Positions 46,118 through 53,536 of a DNA stretch of 64,000 nt are shown here, in pieces (within the stretch, counting starts at the first letter, position 1; each line of letters opens with the position of its first letter). The stretch comes from Neglectibacter timonensis (lineage in GTDB: Bacteria; Bacillota; Clostridia; Oscillospirales; Acutalibacteraceae): assembly GCF_900048895.1 (NCBI RefSeq), contig NZ_LT160636.1, positions 140,813 through 204,812 of the forward strand. Reading direction: 5' to 3'. The translations under genes were made by a program, and so were the position numbers. Under the pieces are notes generated by a model. The model was not told the DNA's origin and ran no database searches. It saw nothing but the letters and a program-made list of their open reading frames with translations.

Positions 46118-46676
46118 TTATCCTCCCTTTTTCCACTGCACCGATGGCTCATACTTTCCGTAATCGTCGCAGGTCTGCGGAAAGCCTAACTTCCACTCGA
46201 AGTATTCGTTACGGGTGATACTGCCAGCCTTTAACTCCTCTTTCCGCAGCAGCCATTCCCGCATGAACTGGTCAACCAATCCATATTTGAAATACATTCC
46301 CACCGGGGCATGGACAGGCCAATCGTCGTTATCGTTGTACCGCACAGCGGCATTGTCAGAGGAATTTGTCTTGCCGGGATTACGCACAAGCTGGAACAGA
46401 TTGATAGCGCCGGGGTTGTCCTCGTCCAACCAGAAAAAGGTCTGCATAATGTCCTCGGAGCAGCCGGGAGCATCGCTGTAAAAATTCATTGGACTGACAC
46501 GCAGCACCACCGCCATTTGCTCCAGCATATCTCTTTTAGGGATACGATAGTTGATTTCATATTGGGCAATACGGCTGTCTGCGCCCTTTTCCTCCAGCCC
46601 GATAGCCAAGCCGAACCCCTTTTGTGTCATTACCACGAGAGGTGCGAATTTTCTTGGTTTTCTCGCCTGTTGTCAT
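46118..46676 (-). pseudogene. XRE-family regulator split by a one-base insertion
   Basis: Frame 1 starts at ATG 46676 and encodes MTTGEKTKKIRTSRG; frame 2 continues from 46630 with MTQKGFGLAIGLEEKGADSR and so on to 46118. Removing one base at 46631 joins them into a normal helix-turn-helix N terminus (SRG-MTQKG). Total would be 186 residues with a C-terminal domain I do not recognise. A promoter (TTACAT, 17 bases, TATACT) lies upstream. Either the gene is inactivated, or the second frame is used from its own ATG without the first helix, or it is a sequencing error. Confidence 0.75.
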
Positions 46677-47100
46677 CTGTTCCACGCCTTTAGAAATAGT
46701 ATAGCGCAAATAAGAGAAAGATGTAAGATAAAAATTAGCAAAAAAACGAAATAAACACTTGGCATTAAAAAATATACGAATATAAAAATCAGATAGCCCA
46801 AACGATTTGAAATACGGGTAAAGAACGGCTGTTTTGCAATCCGCTTTCCTCAATGCAGGCCAATCGTTTTTGTAACCGCACCGGAATGCTGAAAAGGACG
46901 TCGGCGGGATTTTATTCCCTGCCGACGTCCTTTTGCATCAGGCCCCAGTACGCAGTCGCCGGAGTCTTCCTTTTCGCTATTCTCCTCGGCAGCGTTCTGC
47001 CGCAGTCTTGAAAAGGGCGGTCTGAATGCCATTGACCGCGCTGTCGGGGTCCATCTCTCCGTCAGGCCGGCCGCAAGGGGACTCCGGCAGGATAGGAGAG
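46677..47100. other. Gene-free stretch with a terminator-like hairpin
   Basis: No credible gene. At 46892-46934 a long stem (AAAAGGACGTCGGC with GCCGACGTCCTTTT, extended by GGGA/TCCC) looks like a bidirectional terminator. AT-rich promoter sequence for the XRE gene occupies about 46690-46750. Confidence 0.6.
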
Positions 47101-47391
47101 TTAGAGAACGGGGTCCTTTGCCGTATCGGTTGTGCTCAAGCTTTCGCCAAGCTCAGCAACATATTCCCCGCCGTCTTCCACAAGGGTGACGCCCCTATGC
47201 TCAGAATCCTTGTTGTCAAGGGTTTCGTCTGCGGCGGTAGTGTCGGAATTGATACCTTCGCCAAGAGTGGTGACAGCGGTTTCCAGCTTGGCCGGCGCAT
47301 TGCTGGCGGGACGTCCCTCAGAGGCAAAAGCGGGAATAGAGAGCGCGGCGATTACGCCTGCAGCAGCCAGGACTGATATGATTTTTTTCAT
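47101..47391 (-). CDS. Small secreted protein of unknown function
   Basis: 96 residues. A clear signal peptide (MKKIISVLAAAGVIAALSIP, cleavage near AFA-SEG) is followed by about 70 acidic, Thr- and Glu-rich residues with no cysteines. I do not recognise a family. AAAGAAAGGAAG precedes the ATG. Its promoter carries the direct-repeat motif also found upstream of the response regulator gene, so it is probably a target of the adjacent two-component system, and might be its extracellular ligand or modulator. Confidence 0.75.
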   Translation of the reverse strand: MKKIISVLAAAGVIAALSIPAFASEGRPASNAPAKLETAVTTLGEGINSDTTAADETLDNKDSEHRGVTLVEDGGEYVAELGESLSTTDTAKDPVL

Positions 47392-47462
47392 AATGAGATC
47401 TTCCTTTCTTTCTGTTTTTTCTGTGTTCTTTTCCGGAGAACTGTTCTCCTAAGAACAAGGCA

Positions 47463-47495
47463 AGTATAGCATAGGACATATTAGAGGAATGTTAG
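47463..47495 (-). promoter_or_regulatory. Two-component target promoter of the small secreted protein
   Basis: On the minus strand, CTAACAT (47489-47495), 4 bases, CTAATAT (47478-47484), then 9 bases, then the -10 TATACT (47463-47468). The 11-base repeat period is that of OmpR/PhoB-type tandem sites, placed over the -35, as expected for activation. Confidence 0.7.
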
Positions 47496-47511
47496 TTTTC
47501 TAAGGCAAGCG

Positions 47512-48666
47512 TTAAATTTTAAGTTTTATTTCAGTGCCCTTTCCCAAAGCACTGTCTATTTCAAGCGAGCCGCCGTAACGGTCCATTATCGTCTTTACGA
47601 TGGACATGCCCAGGCCGCTGCCGGGGATATTTTGAGAACGGGAAAGATCCGAGCGGTAAAATGGTTCAAAGATGTTCTGGATCGCCTGCGGCCCCATACC
47701 GATACCGTTATCCTGGATGAGGATATGTCGTTCCCGGTCCGAAACCGTAACGTTCACATGGCCCCCGCTGCGGTTATACTTCACGGCGTTTTCAACCAGA
47801 TTGAAAAGGATCCTGTAAAACAGGTCTTTGTTGTAGGTAAGCCGTAAGGTATCCCCGGTAACGGTTATGCGAACCCCCTTTTCATCCGCAAGGGGAGAAA
47901 GGTCGGTTTTGATTTGATGGGCAATTGACAGAACGTTTACAGTCTCAGTTTCGTCTTTCAAGGAAGGGCTGGTTAAGGTTGTCAGGCCTTCCACCGTTTG
48001 AATCAGCCGGTCCATACTCTGCCTGACGTCGTCTGTGCACTCGATATAATCCTCGCGGCTGGGGCTGTCCTGCAGTTCTAAGACCTGCAGCGAGGTTTTC
48101 ATAATGGAAAGAGGGGTTTTCAGCTCGTGGGCGGCATTGGCTGCAAAGTTTTTCTGGGCGGTGTACGAACCCTCCAACCGGTCCATCATATTGTTAAAGG
48201 ACTGTGTTAAGCGATACACTTCGTCTTTTGACCTGGGCAGATCCACCCTGTGGCACATGTTTTTATCATCAATACTGCACATGAACTGTGTCAGGTGGCT
48301 CAGCGGCCGCAGAATCCTCCCTGCAAGGAAGTAGAGGGCCGCTGCCAGAACAAGGATGGTGAGCAGCATAGCGAAAACGACGTTCCTTTCGAAGGTGTTC
48401 ATGATAACCTGAAAGGCAACCTGGTTTTCTTCAATGTCGGAAACAGGCGGGGAAGCCTCGCCTTGAAGCCAGTCTTCCATGCTGCTGCCCTGGGAGGAAT
48501 GGGGGGCGGAAGCGCCCTGCACGGAGGAGGTTGTATCGTAGGAAACCAGGGAACGCATATACTTGTTTGCGGAGGTGATAGAGATCACCGTTAAAAAGAG
48601 GCAGGCGGCGGCCACCACCACACTTGCCATAACAACGATTTTTCCCCGAAGAGACAAAGGCTTCAT
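47512..48666 (-). CDS. Sensor histidine kinase
   Basis: 384 residues. TM1 (about 11-31), an extracellular loop of about 65 residues, TM2 (about 96-117), HAMP domain (about 118-170), HisKA with the phospho-acceptor His in AAHELKTPL, and HATPase_c with LVENAVKYN, QDNGIGM and GSGLGMSIV. It would autophosphorylate and pass phosphate to the response regulator whose gene overlaps its start by 4 bases. The loop is short and carries no known sensor domain. Confidence 0.94.
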   Translation of the reverse strand: MKPLSLRGKIVVMASVVVAAACLFLTVISITSANKYMRSLVSYDTTSSVQGASAPHSSQGSSMEDWLQGEASPPVSDIEENQVAFQVIMNTFERNVVFAMLLTILVLAAALYFLAGRILRPLSHLTQFMCSIDDKNMCHRVDLPRSKDEVYRLTQSFNNMMDRLEGSYTAQKNFAANAAHELKTPLSIMKTSLQVLELQDSPSREDYIECTDDVRQSMDRLIQTVEGLTTLTSPSLKDETETVNVLSIAHQIKTDLSPLADEKGVRITVTGDTLRLTYNKDLFYRILFNLVENAVKYNRSGGHVNVTVSDRERHILIQDNGIGMGPQAIQNIFEPFYRSDLSRSQNIPGSGLGMSIVKTIMDRYGGSLEIDSALGKGTEIKLKI

Positions 48667-49352
48667 ACAGTCTCCTCCTCATGAGCTGAAATCATATATC
48701 CCTGGCCCCTGACAGTGGTGATCAAGCCGCTGGTGCTGCCGGCGTCGCTGATCTTTTTGCGCAGGGAATGGATGTGGAACCGGAATGAGTTTGAAAACAT
48801 GTCGCTGTCGCTGTCCCAGACATGTTCAATGAGATCTTCCGCGCTTATTACGGTATTGGGGTGATGAAGGAGATATTGAAGGATGGAATATTCCTTTTTA
48901 GTCAGATCCAACAGGACGCCGCCAAAGTAGGCCTTTTTTGCCGAAGTGTCCATAGATACTTGGCCACACCGCAAAACGGCGTCGTTGAGACCGGATTTTT
49001 GGCGGAGCAGACTTCTGATACGGGCCTCCAGTTCAATAAAGTCAAAGGGCTTTGTCAAGTAATCGTTGCTGCCGCAGTCCAGCCCCTTTACCTTGTCGAA
49101 AACAGTGTTTTTGGCAGATAGGATAATGACGCGCAGCTGGCTGCCTGTTTCACGAATAGCTTTGAGCACATCCAGGCCGTTGATTTTAGGGATGTTAATG
49201 TCTAAAACCATCAGGTCATATTCGTTTATTTCCAATAGTTCAAGGGCTTCCTCGCCGTCAAAGGCACAGTCCACCGCGTAGCCCAGACGGCGCAGGCCCT
49301 TTGACAGGGATTTTGAAAGCAAAACCTCGTCCTCAACAATTAAAAGTTTCAT
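48663..49352 (-). CDS. OmpR/PhoB-family response regulator
   Basis: 229 residues. The receiver domain has the acidic pair near the N terminus (IVEDEVL), the phospho-acceptor Asp in DLMVLDINIPK and Lys in LTKPFDF. The winged-helix Trans_reg_C domain ends with TVRGQGYMI. GGAGGG lies a few bases before the ATG. Its own promoter contains the same direct-repeat motif as the secreted-protein promoter, implying autoregulation. Confidence 0.95.
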   Translation of the reverse strand: MKLLIVEDEVLLSKSLSKGLRRLGYAVDCAFDGEEALELLEINEYDLMVLDINIPKINGLDVLKAIRETGSQLRVIILSAKNTVFDKVKGLDCGSNDYLTKPFDFIELEARIRSLLRQKSGLNDAVLRCGQVSMDTSAKKAYFGGVLLDLTKKEYSILQYLLHHPNTVISAEDLIEHVWDSDSDMFSNSFRFHIHSLRKKISDAGSTSGLITTVRGQGYMISAHEEETV

Positions 49353-49372
49353 AAGCTCCCTCCTGTTAGGAA

Positions 49373-49432
49373 AGCAGGTATAATGGCTGCATTGCAGCCA
49401 TTATACCTGCTTCTATGTTAGATTGATATTAG
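49373..49432 (-). promoter_or_regulatory. Response regulator promoter: long palindrome plus direct-repeat site
   Basis: A 39-base palindrome has 18-bp arms (49373-49390 and 49394-49411) and includes the minus-strand -10 TATAAT (49400-49405). Nine bases upstream lies CTAACAT (49415-49421), preceded by 4 bases and CTAATAT (49426-49432). The palindrome also forms a stable hairpin in the leader RNA. The rest of the gap to 49663 holds nothing I recognise. Confidence 0.75.
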
Positions 49433-49663
49433 ATTTCTAATTATTCAAGCTTTCGTAACTGTTTTGACAGAAAAATGTCGGCAAGAGCCCGTTCGGAATA
49501 CTGCGCTCTGCTTTTTCCTTTGCAGCGGTCCGGCGGCTTTTCTGAAATAGAAATACGGGCGGTTGGGCCCTATGGGATTCCGGGGGCGGCTCCCCTGGCA
49601 CAGCCGGTCCCACCGGAAAAGATAACAACAGGCGTCCTGTGATGGGGCGCCTGTTTCAGGGAG

Positions 49664-50446
49664 TCAGCGTTCCAACAGCCTTTGATAGATGACAAGGTCC
49701 CTGTCGGTAAAGACATTGAAAATCACCTGACGGATGGATTGGTCCTGGGTCAGGAACCGGGAGACGGTCTGTACCGCGATTTCGGCGGCCCGGTCCTGGG
49801 GGAAGCGGAAAACGCCTGTGGAAATACAGCAAAACGCGATGGAATGCACCCCGTTTTTTACAGCCAGATCCAGGCAGGACTGATAGCAGCCTGCCAAAAG
49901 CCTGCAGTCTCGTTTCCGGAGCTGCCCGGACACCACCGGCCCCACCGTATGCAGCACATACCGGCAGGGAAGGTTATACCCTGCCGTGATTTTGGCGGCG
50001 CCTGCCGCCTCTTCATGTCCCTGCGCCTGCATGATCTCATTGCAGGCGAGCCGGAGCTGGACGCCCGAGCAGGAGTGGATGGCATTGTCAATACAGGAAT
50101 GGCAGGGCTGAAAACACCCCAGAAGAGCGCTGTTGGCGGCATTGACGATGGCGTCCGCCTGAAGGCGGGTAATATCGCCCTGCCAGAGAAAGAGGCGGCT
50201 GTTGGCGCGGACAGGGGACAAATTGGAGCAGTCCACGATTCCGCGCCTGCTGCTCTCCTCCAGCAAGTAGGCGTCCTGTACGTCCAGAAAACCTTCCTGG
50301 ACCGGCATGGGCGGGCGCATGTTCATCAAAGAACGCAGGAGCTGCTTCTGCTCCGCTTCCCCCGTAGGGATTTCAATCCCCAGGTACTGCGGCAGTTCAG
50401 CCTGTAGGGTGCGGATGAGGTAAATCCGCCGTTCTTCCTGTGTCAT
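49664..50446 (-). CDS. Zinc-type macrodomain ADP-ribosyl hydrolase
   Basis: 260 residues. The macrodomain core has DAIVNAANSALLGCF, then the Cys/His cluster CFQPCHSC expected for the zinc-containing macrodomains that pair with SirTM, and the later STGVFRFPQ phosphate loop. Known: such proteins remove ADP-ribose added by SirTM. It overlaps the SirTM gene by about 50 bases, so both are translated from one message. Start 50446 follows GAGGGAGC. Confidence 0.88.
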   Translation of the reverse strand: MTQEERRIYLIRTLQAELPQYLGIEIPTGEAEQKQLLRSLMNMRPPMPVQEGFLDVQDAYLLEESSRRGIVDCSNLSPVRANSRLFLWQGDITRLQADAIVNAANSALLGCFQPCHSCIDNAIHSCSGVQLRLACNEIMQAQGHEEAAGAAKITAGYNLPCRYVLHTVGPVVSGQLRKRDCRLLAGCYQSCLDLAVKNGVHSIAFCCISTGVFRFPQDRAAEIAVQTVSRFLTQDQSIRQVIFNVFTDRDLVIYQRLLER

Positions 50447-51290
50447 ATGCTCCCTCCTCTGCGATGAGCGCCAGAACGGCCCCAATGTCCCCTTCTATGG
50501 AAATGCCGCGCCCGGCAAGTTCTGGCGGCGCGGCGGCCCTTATTTTATTGATGCAGGCATATGTTGCCTTCGGATTCTCTGCCGTCATCTGCCAGAATGG
50601 ATATTTGATAATTCCCGGTGTGTTTCCGCCCACGCCCAGTTCCCAAAAGAGGATGTGCCGGCCTCTGTGGCGCTGCAGGAAAGCCCTGCAGCGCTCGTTG
50701 GCCCGGTACCAGCCCGCATCCTGAACGAAGGTGGAGTCACAGCGCAGGTTCATCGCCATGGGCCCCCCGCAGACCGGGCAGCGGGGGACCAGTTCGGAGG
50801 GAATCCGCAGGTTTTTCTGCTCCTCCACCATCCGGCGCACCGTTTCCGCGTTGTCATAGGTCCTGTTATGGCACGGCCTGGCGCATTGCCACAGGCCATA
50901 GTCCCCCTGGGTGTAAAACAGGCGGCTTTTGTCAAACCCAGCCCGCTGAAAACAGTGGTCCACATTGGTTGTGAGCACAAAATAATCCTTGTCCTTCACC
51001 AGCTGCAGCAGGTCCCGGTACACAGGCTTCGGCGCGTCCTGATAGCGGTTGATCCAGATATACCGGCTCCAATAAGCCCAGTGTTCCTCCAGAGAGGGGA
51101 AGGGATAGAAGCCGCCCGAATACATGTCGGAAAAATGGTACCTGGCGATAAAATCCGGGAAATTTTCTTCAAACCGCCTGCCAGCGTAAGACATTCCCGC
51201 CGAAGCGGAAAGACCTGCGCCGGCGCCGATGACAACAGCGCTGGAGTCGGCCAGACAGTCGGCCAGCTCTTTGATTATGTCTCTGTTCAA
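50397..51290 (-). CDS. Class M sirtuin (SirTM) protein ADP-ribosyltransferase
   Basis: 297 residues. NAD-binding GAGAGLSASAGM, then TTNVDHCF, and FYTQGDYG, where Gln replaces the catalytic His of deacylating sirtuins, which is the SirTM hallmark. Zinc cysteines occur in CARPC and CPVCGG. Known: SirTM enzymes mono-ADP-ribosylate a lipoylated carrier protein and are reversed by a partner macrodomain. Here neither GcvH-L nor a lipoate ligase is adjacent, so the target is open. It lies between a flavin-ferredoxin fusion gene and the macrodomain gene. Confidence 0.9.
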   Translation of the reverse strand: MNRDIIKELADCLADSSAVVIGAGAGLSASAGMSYAGRRFEENFPDFIARYHFSDMYSGGFYPFPSLEEHWAYWSRYIWINRYQDAPKPVYRDLLQLVKDKDYFVLTTNVDHCFQRAGFDKSRLFYTQGDYGLWQCARPCHNRTYDNAETVRRMVEEQKNLRIPSELVPRCPVCGGPMAMNLRCDSTFVQDAGWYRANERCRAFLQRHRGRHILFWELGVGGNTPGIIKYPFWQMTAENPKATYACINKIRAAAPPELAGRGISIEGDIGAVLALIAEEGAYDTGRTADLPHPHPTG

Positions 51291-51329
51291 ACGACGTCAC
51301 CGCTCTTCCACATAGTTTCCAACGATCAA

Positions 51330-51944
51330 TCAGCCTTGCCTGGCGATGGCTTGTACCGGGCAGTGTTCGGAACAGTTTCCGCAGTGCAGGCAGTGCTCCT
51401 GCAGGATGCGGTATGGTTTTCCAGGCGTGATGCATTGCTGGGGACAGACTGGCGCGCATTTTCCGCAGCCTGTACAGCGCTCCGTTATCCTGTAGCCTTT
51501 TTGCCGCATTGTGTCGTTGCCGGCCCGATACCGTTCCCGAAAGATGGGGTTCACGCCGAGATTGAAATATTCGATTTCCATATCCCGAACAGCAAATACA
51601 ATGCCGATGCTCCGTGTATCGCCTGGGTAGAGATGGGACAAGTACGGTTGTTCCCTGAAAATGAGATCGATATAGTTGCTCTGTTCTGTTTCCGGTAGGG
51701 GAACCGCTCTGGCGGAAACGCGGATCATTTCCTTGTAACGGGTGTAGGCCAGAATCTGCACATGTCCGTCGTGCAGCAGCTCGCGGCAAAACTCTTTCCC
51801 TCTTGCTGTAAAAAAATAAAAGGCATCCGGTTCGTAATGAATGGCGCTGATACAGCGGATCTGCGGCGTTGCGTCCATCCCGATTGTGGCAAAGCTTAAC
51901 ACGCCCACATGCTGCAGTTTTTTTAAACAAGTCTGCATGTCCAT
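51330..51944 (-). CDS. Pyridoxamine-5'-phosphate-oxidase-fold protein fused to 2[4Fe-4S] ferredoxin
   Basis: 204 residues. Residues 1-145 form a split-barrel flavin-binding domain (GVLSFATIG, TARGKEFCREL). Residues 150-204 hold two ferredoxin motifs, CTGCGKCAPVCP and CLHCGNCSEHCP. It should shuttle electrons between flavin and iron-sulfur centres. Start 51944 follows GAGGCGG. It is the first gene of the operon with SirTM and the macrodomain protein, 39 bases upstream of SirTM, and could be the source of the redox signal or the ADP-ribosylation target. Confidence 0.85.
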   Translation of the reverse strand: MDMQTCLKKLQHVGVLSFATIGMDATPQIRCISAIHYEPDAFYFFTARGKEFCRELLHDGHVQILAYTRYKEMIRVSARAVPLPETEQSNYIDLIFREQPYLSHLYPGDTRSIGIVFAVRDMEIEYFNLGVNPIFRERYRAGNDTMRQKGYRITERCTGCGKCAPVCPQQCITPGKPYRILQEHCLHCGNCSEHCPVQAIARQG

Positions 51945-52122
51945 TAATGCCGCCTCACTCTCATTCAATGATACTGCTAAGTCCTGATTTCCCGGGCCTG
52001 CCGGCAGTGCCGCAGACGGAAACGGCAGATTCCTCCTTCTTCCATCCAAAGAGATTTGAAAGCGCCATTGTTACGGCCTCCGTTTTTCAGATTCAGAGTA
52101 TGCACTTGCTCTCTGTAATTCC

Positions 52123-52150
52123 ATTGTAGTCTTTTTTTCATGGGCCGCAA
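52123..52150 (-). promoter_or_regulatory. Promoter of the flavin-ferredoxin/SirTM/macrodomain operon
   Basis: On the minus strand TTGCGG (52145-52150), 16 bases, TACAAT (52123-52128). The leader would be about 170 bases. Confidence 0.6.
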
Positions 52151-52222
52151 GTACGCACCTTTTTGTTACGGTTGCGGGTTGGCTGCGGGGAGAAAAAAAA
52201 GCCTCATGGATCTTACGGAAGG

Positions 52223-52251
52223 TTGATTTTTACAGAATACCGCATTACAAT
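52223..52251 (+). promoter_or_regulatory. HxlR gene promoter
   Basis: TTGATT (52223-52228), 17 bases, TACAAT (52246-52251). The -10 overlaps a TTG at 52251, which rules out that codon as the start of translation. Confidence 0.7.
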
Positions 52252-52289
52252 TGAAATATCTTTCTATTTTGAAGCGGTGGGGATGGCTT

Positions 52290-52682
52290 ATGAAAACAAG
52301 GGATGAATTGCCGGAATGCCCTGTAGCCACAACGGTGCAGCTTATCGGGAACAAGTGGAAACTGCTGATTATCCGAAATCTTCTTCAGCGTCCGTGGCGC
52401 TTTAACGAACTGCAGAGGTCTCTTGATGGCATTAGCCAGAAGGTATTGACCGACAGCCTGCGCTCTATGGAACAGGACGGAATCGTAACCAGGACAGTCT
52501 ATGCAGAGGTGCCTCCGCGGGTGGAATACGCCTTGTCGGAACTGGGGAAATCCATGCGGCCGATTTTAGATTCCATGCAGGCCTGGGGCGAAGCGTATAA
52601 AATCAGGATACGGTCAGAGCAAAATGGCTTTCACGATGGAACAATGGAGGACGGCGGTGCGAATCCGCCGGCAGAGCGCTGA
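52290..52682 (+). CDS. HxlR-family regulator
   Basis: 130 residues forming a winged helix: CPVATTVQLIGNKWKLLIIR, then RFNELQRSLDGISQKVLT. The cysteine before the first helix matches the redox-sensing Cys of YodB/HypR-type HxlR proteins. ATG 52290 follows GGTGGGGA. The gene diverges from the flavin-ferredoxin/SirTM operon and is the obvious candidate to control it in response to electrophiles or oxidants (inference). Confidence 0.88.
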   Translation: MKTRDELPECPVATTVQLIGNKWKLLIIRNLLQRPWRFNELQRSLDGISQKVLTDSLRSMEQDGIVTRTVYAEVPPRVEYALSELGKSMRPILDSMQAWGEAYKIRIRSEQNGFHDGTMEDGGANPPAER

Positions 52683-52684
52683 AA

Positions 52685-52716
52685 AAAGGCGGCAGGGTTT
52701 CTTCCCTGCCGCCTTT
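52685..52716. terminator. Terminator between HxlR and ogt
   Basis: AAAGGCGGCAGGG (52685-52697) and CCCTGCCGCCTTT (52704-52716), with A and T runs at the ends, facing both converging genes. Confidence 0.9.
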
Positions 52717-52753
52717 CCTGATGGTCCTGTATCGCCACAGCCTGCGGGCCGGA

Positions 52754-53236
52754 TTATTCCCTGCCCGGTTTGCGGTGCTTTTGCTCCAGTTCCAGCAAAA
52801 ACTTTTTGTTTTCCATTCCGCCGCCATAGCCGGTGAGGCTGCCGTCCTGACCGATCACCCGGTGGCAGGGGATAAAAATGCTGATGGGATTACTGTGGTT
52901 GGCCATTCCTACGGCGCGGCTTGCTTCCGGATTGCCGATCTGAGCGGCAATCTGGCCATAGCTGCGGGTCTCCCCATAGGGAATGGTTAGCAGGGCCTCC
53001 CAGACGGAAAGCTGAAAAGGCGTTCCGTGGGGATCCAGGGGTACGTCAAATTCCCGGCGTGCGCCGTCAAAATATTCCAGGAGCTGCTTCTTGGCACGAA
53101 GCAGAACCGGCGTTTCTGTTTCCAGGGTTCCGATGGGAGCTTTGTCATAGCCGAAAAACAGGTCCGTGACTTGGCCGTTCTCCTCGGCGATTCCCAGAAG
53201 GCCGACAGGGGATCGCATATAACAGACGTTTTTCAT
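52754..53236 (-). CDS. ogt: Methylated-DNA-protein cysteine methyltransferase
   Basis: 160 residues. The acceptor cysteine is in IPCHRVIG, preceded by the helix-turn-helix with SYGQIAAQIGNPEASRAVG. It repairs O6-methylguanine by irreversible transfer of the alkyl group to itself. ATG 53236 is chosen because the longer frame lacks a ribosome site, whereas GGAAGGGAAG lies upstream here. It neighbours a second DNA-repair gene (EndoQ-UvrD), which diverges from it. Confidence 0.95.
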   Translation of the reverse strand: MKNVCYMRSPVGLLGIAEENGQVTDLFFGYDKAPIGTLETETPVLLRAKKQLLEYFDGARREFDVPLDPHGTPFQLSVWEALLTIPYGETRSYGQIAAQIGNPEASRAVGMANHSNPISIFIPCHRVIGQDGSLTGYGGGMENKKFLLELEQKHRKPGRE

Positions 53237-53464
53237 AGGCAGATCTTCCCTTCCTAAATTCCTTACTATTTTAGCACAGGAAGATAGATTTGTCTGCTTT
53301 TTCAAAATGTTTTTTTCGGAAATTTAGAACCGCAAAGCCTGAACCCGAAGGAACTTCCCTATTTCAATTCCGGAAGAGAAGCAATCTGGAAAAAACGGCT
53401 GCAATTGTGAATCCACCAAATACCCGTATTTTTATCTCCTTTGGAGAAGGCCCGCTGGTTTCAT

Positions 53465-53493
53465 TTGCATGGCAGAGCGAAAAGGGGTATAAT
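53465..53493 (+). promoter_or_regulatory. EndoQ-UvrD promoter
   Basis: TTGCAT (53465-53470), 17 bases, TATAAT (53488-53493). Start near 53500, leader about 37 bases. The rest of the 300-base gap from 53237 holds no further recognised feature. Confidence 0.8.
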
Positions 53494-53536
53494 CCAGGGG
53501 AAGAAATCTGACAAAATCCGACCTGGAGGAACTTTT

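Noticed and set aside
46970..47060. 25-codon minus-strand peptide with a weak ribosome site
   Set aside because: No conservation can be judged and no family is recognised; it is likely chance in a gene-poor gap.
52251..52289. Upstream TTG start for the HxlR gene
   Set aside because: It overlaps the -10 box of the gene's own promoter, so it would not be transcribed; ATG 52290 has a proper ribosome site.
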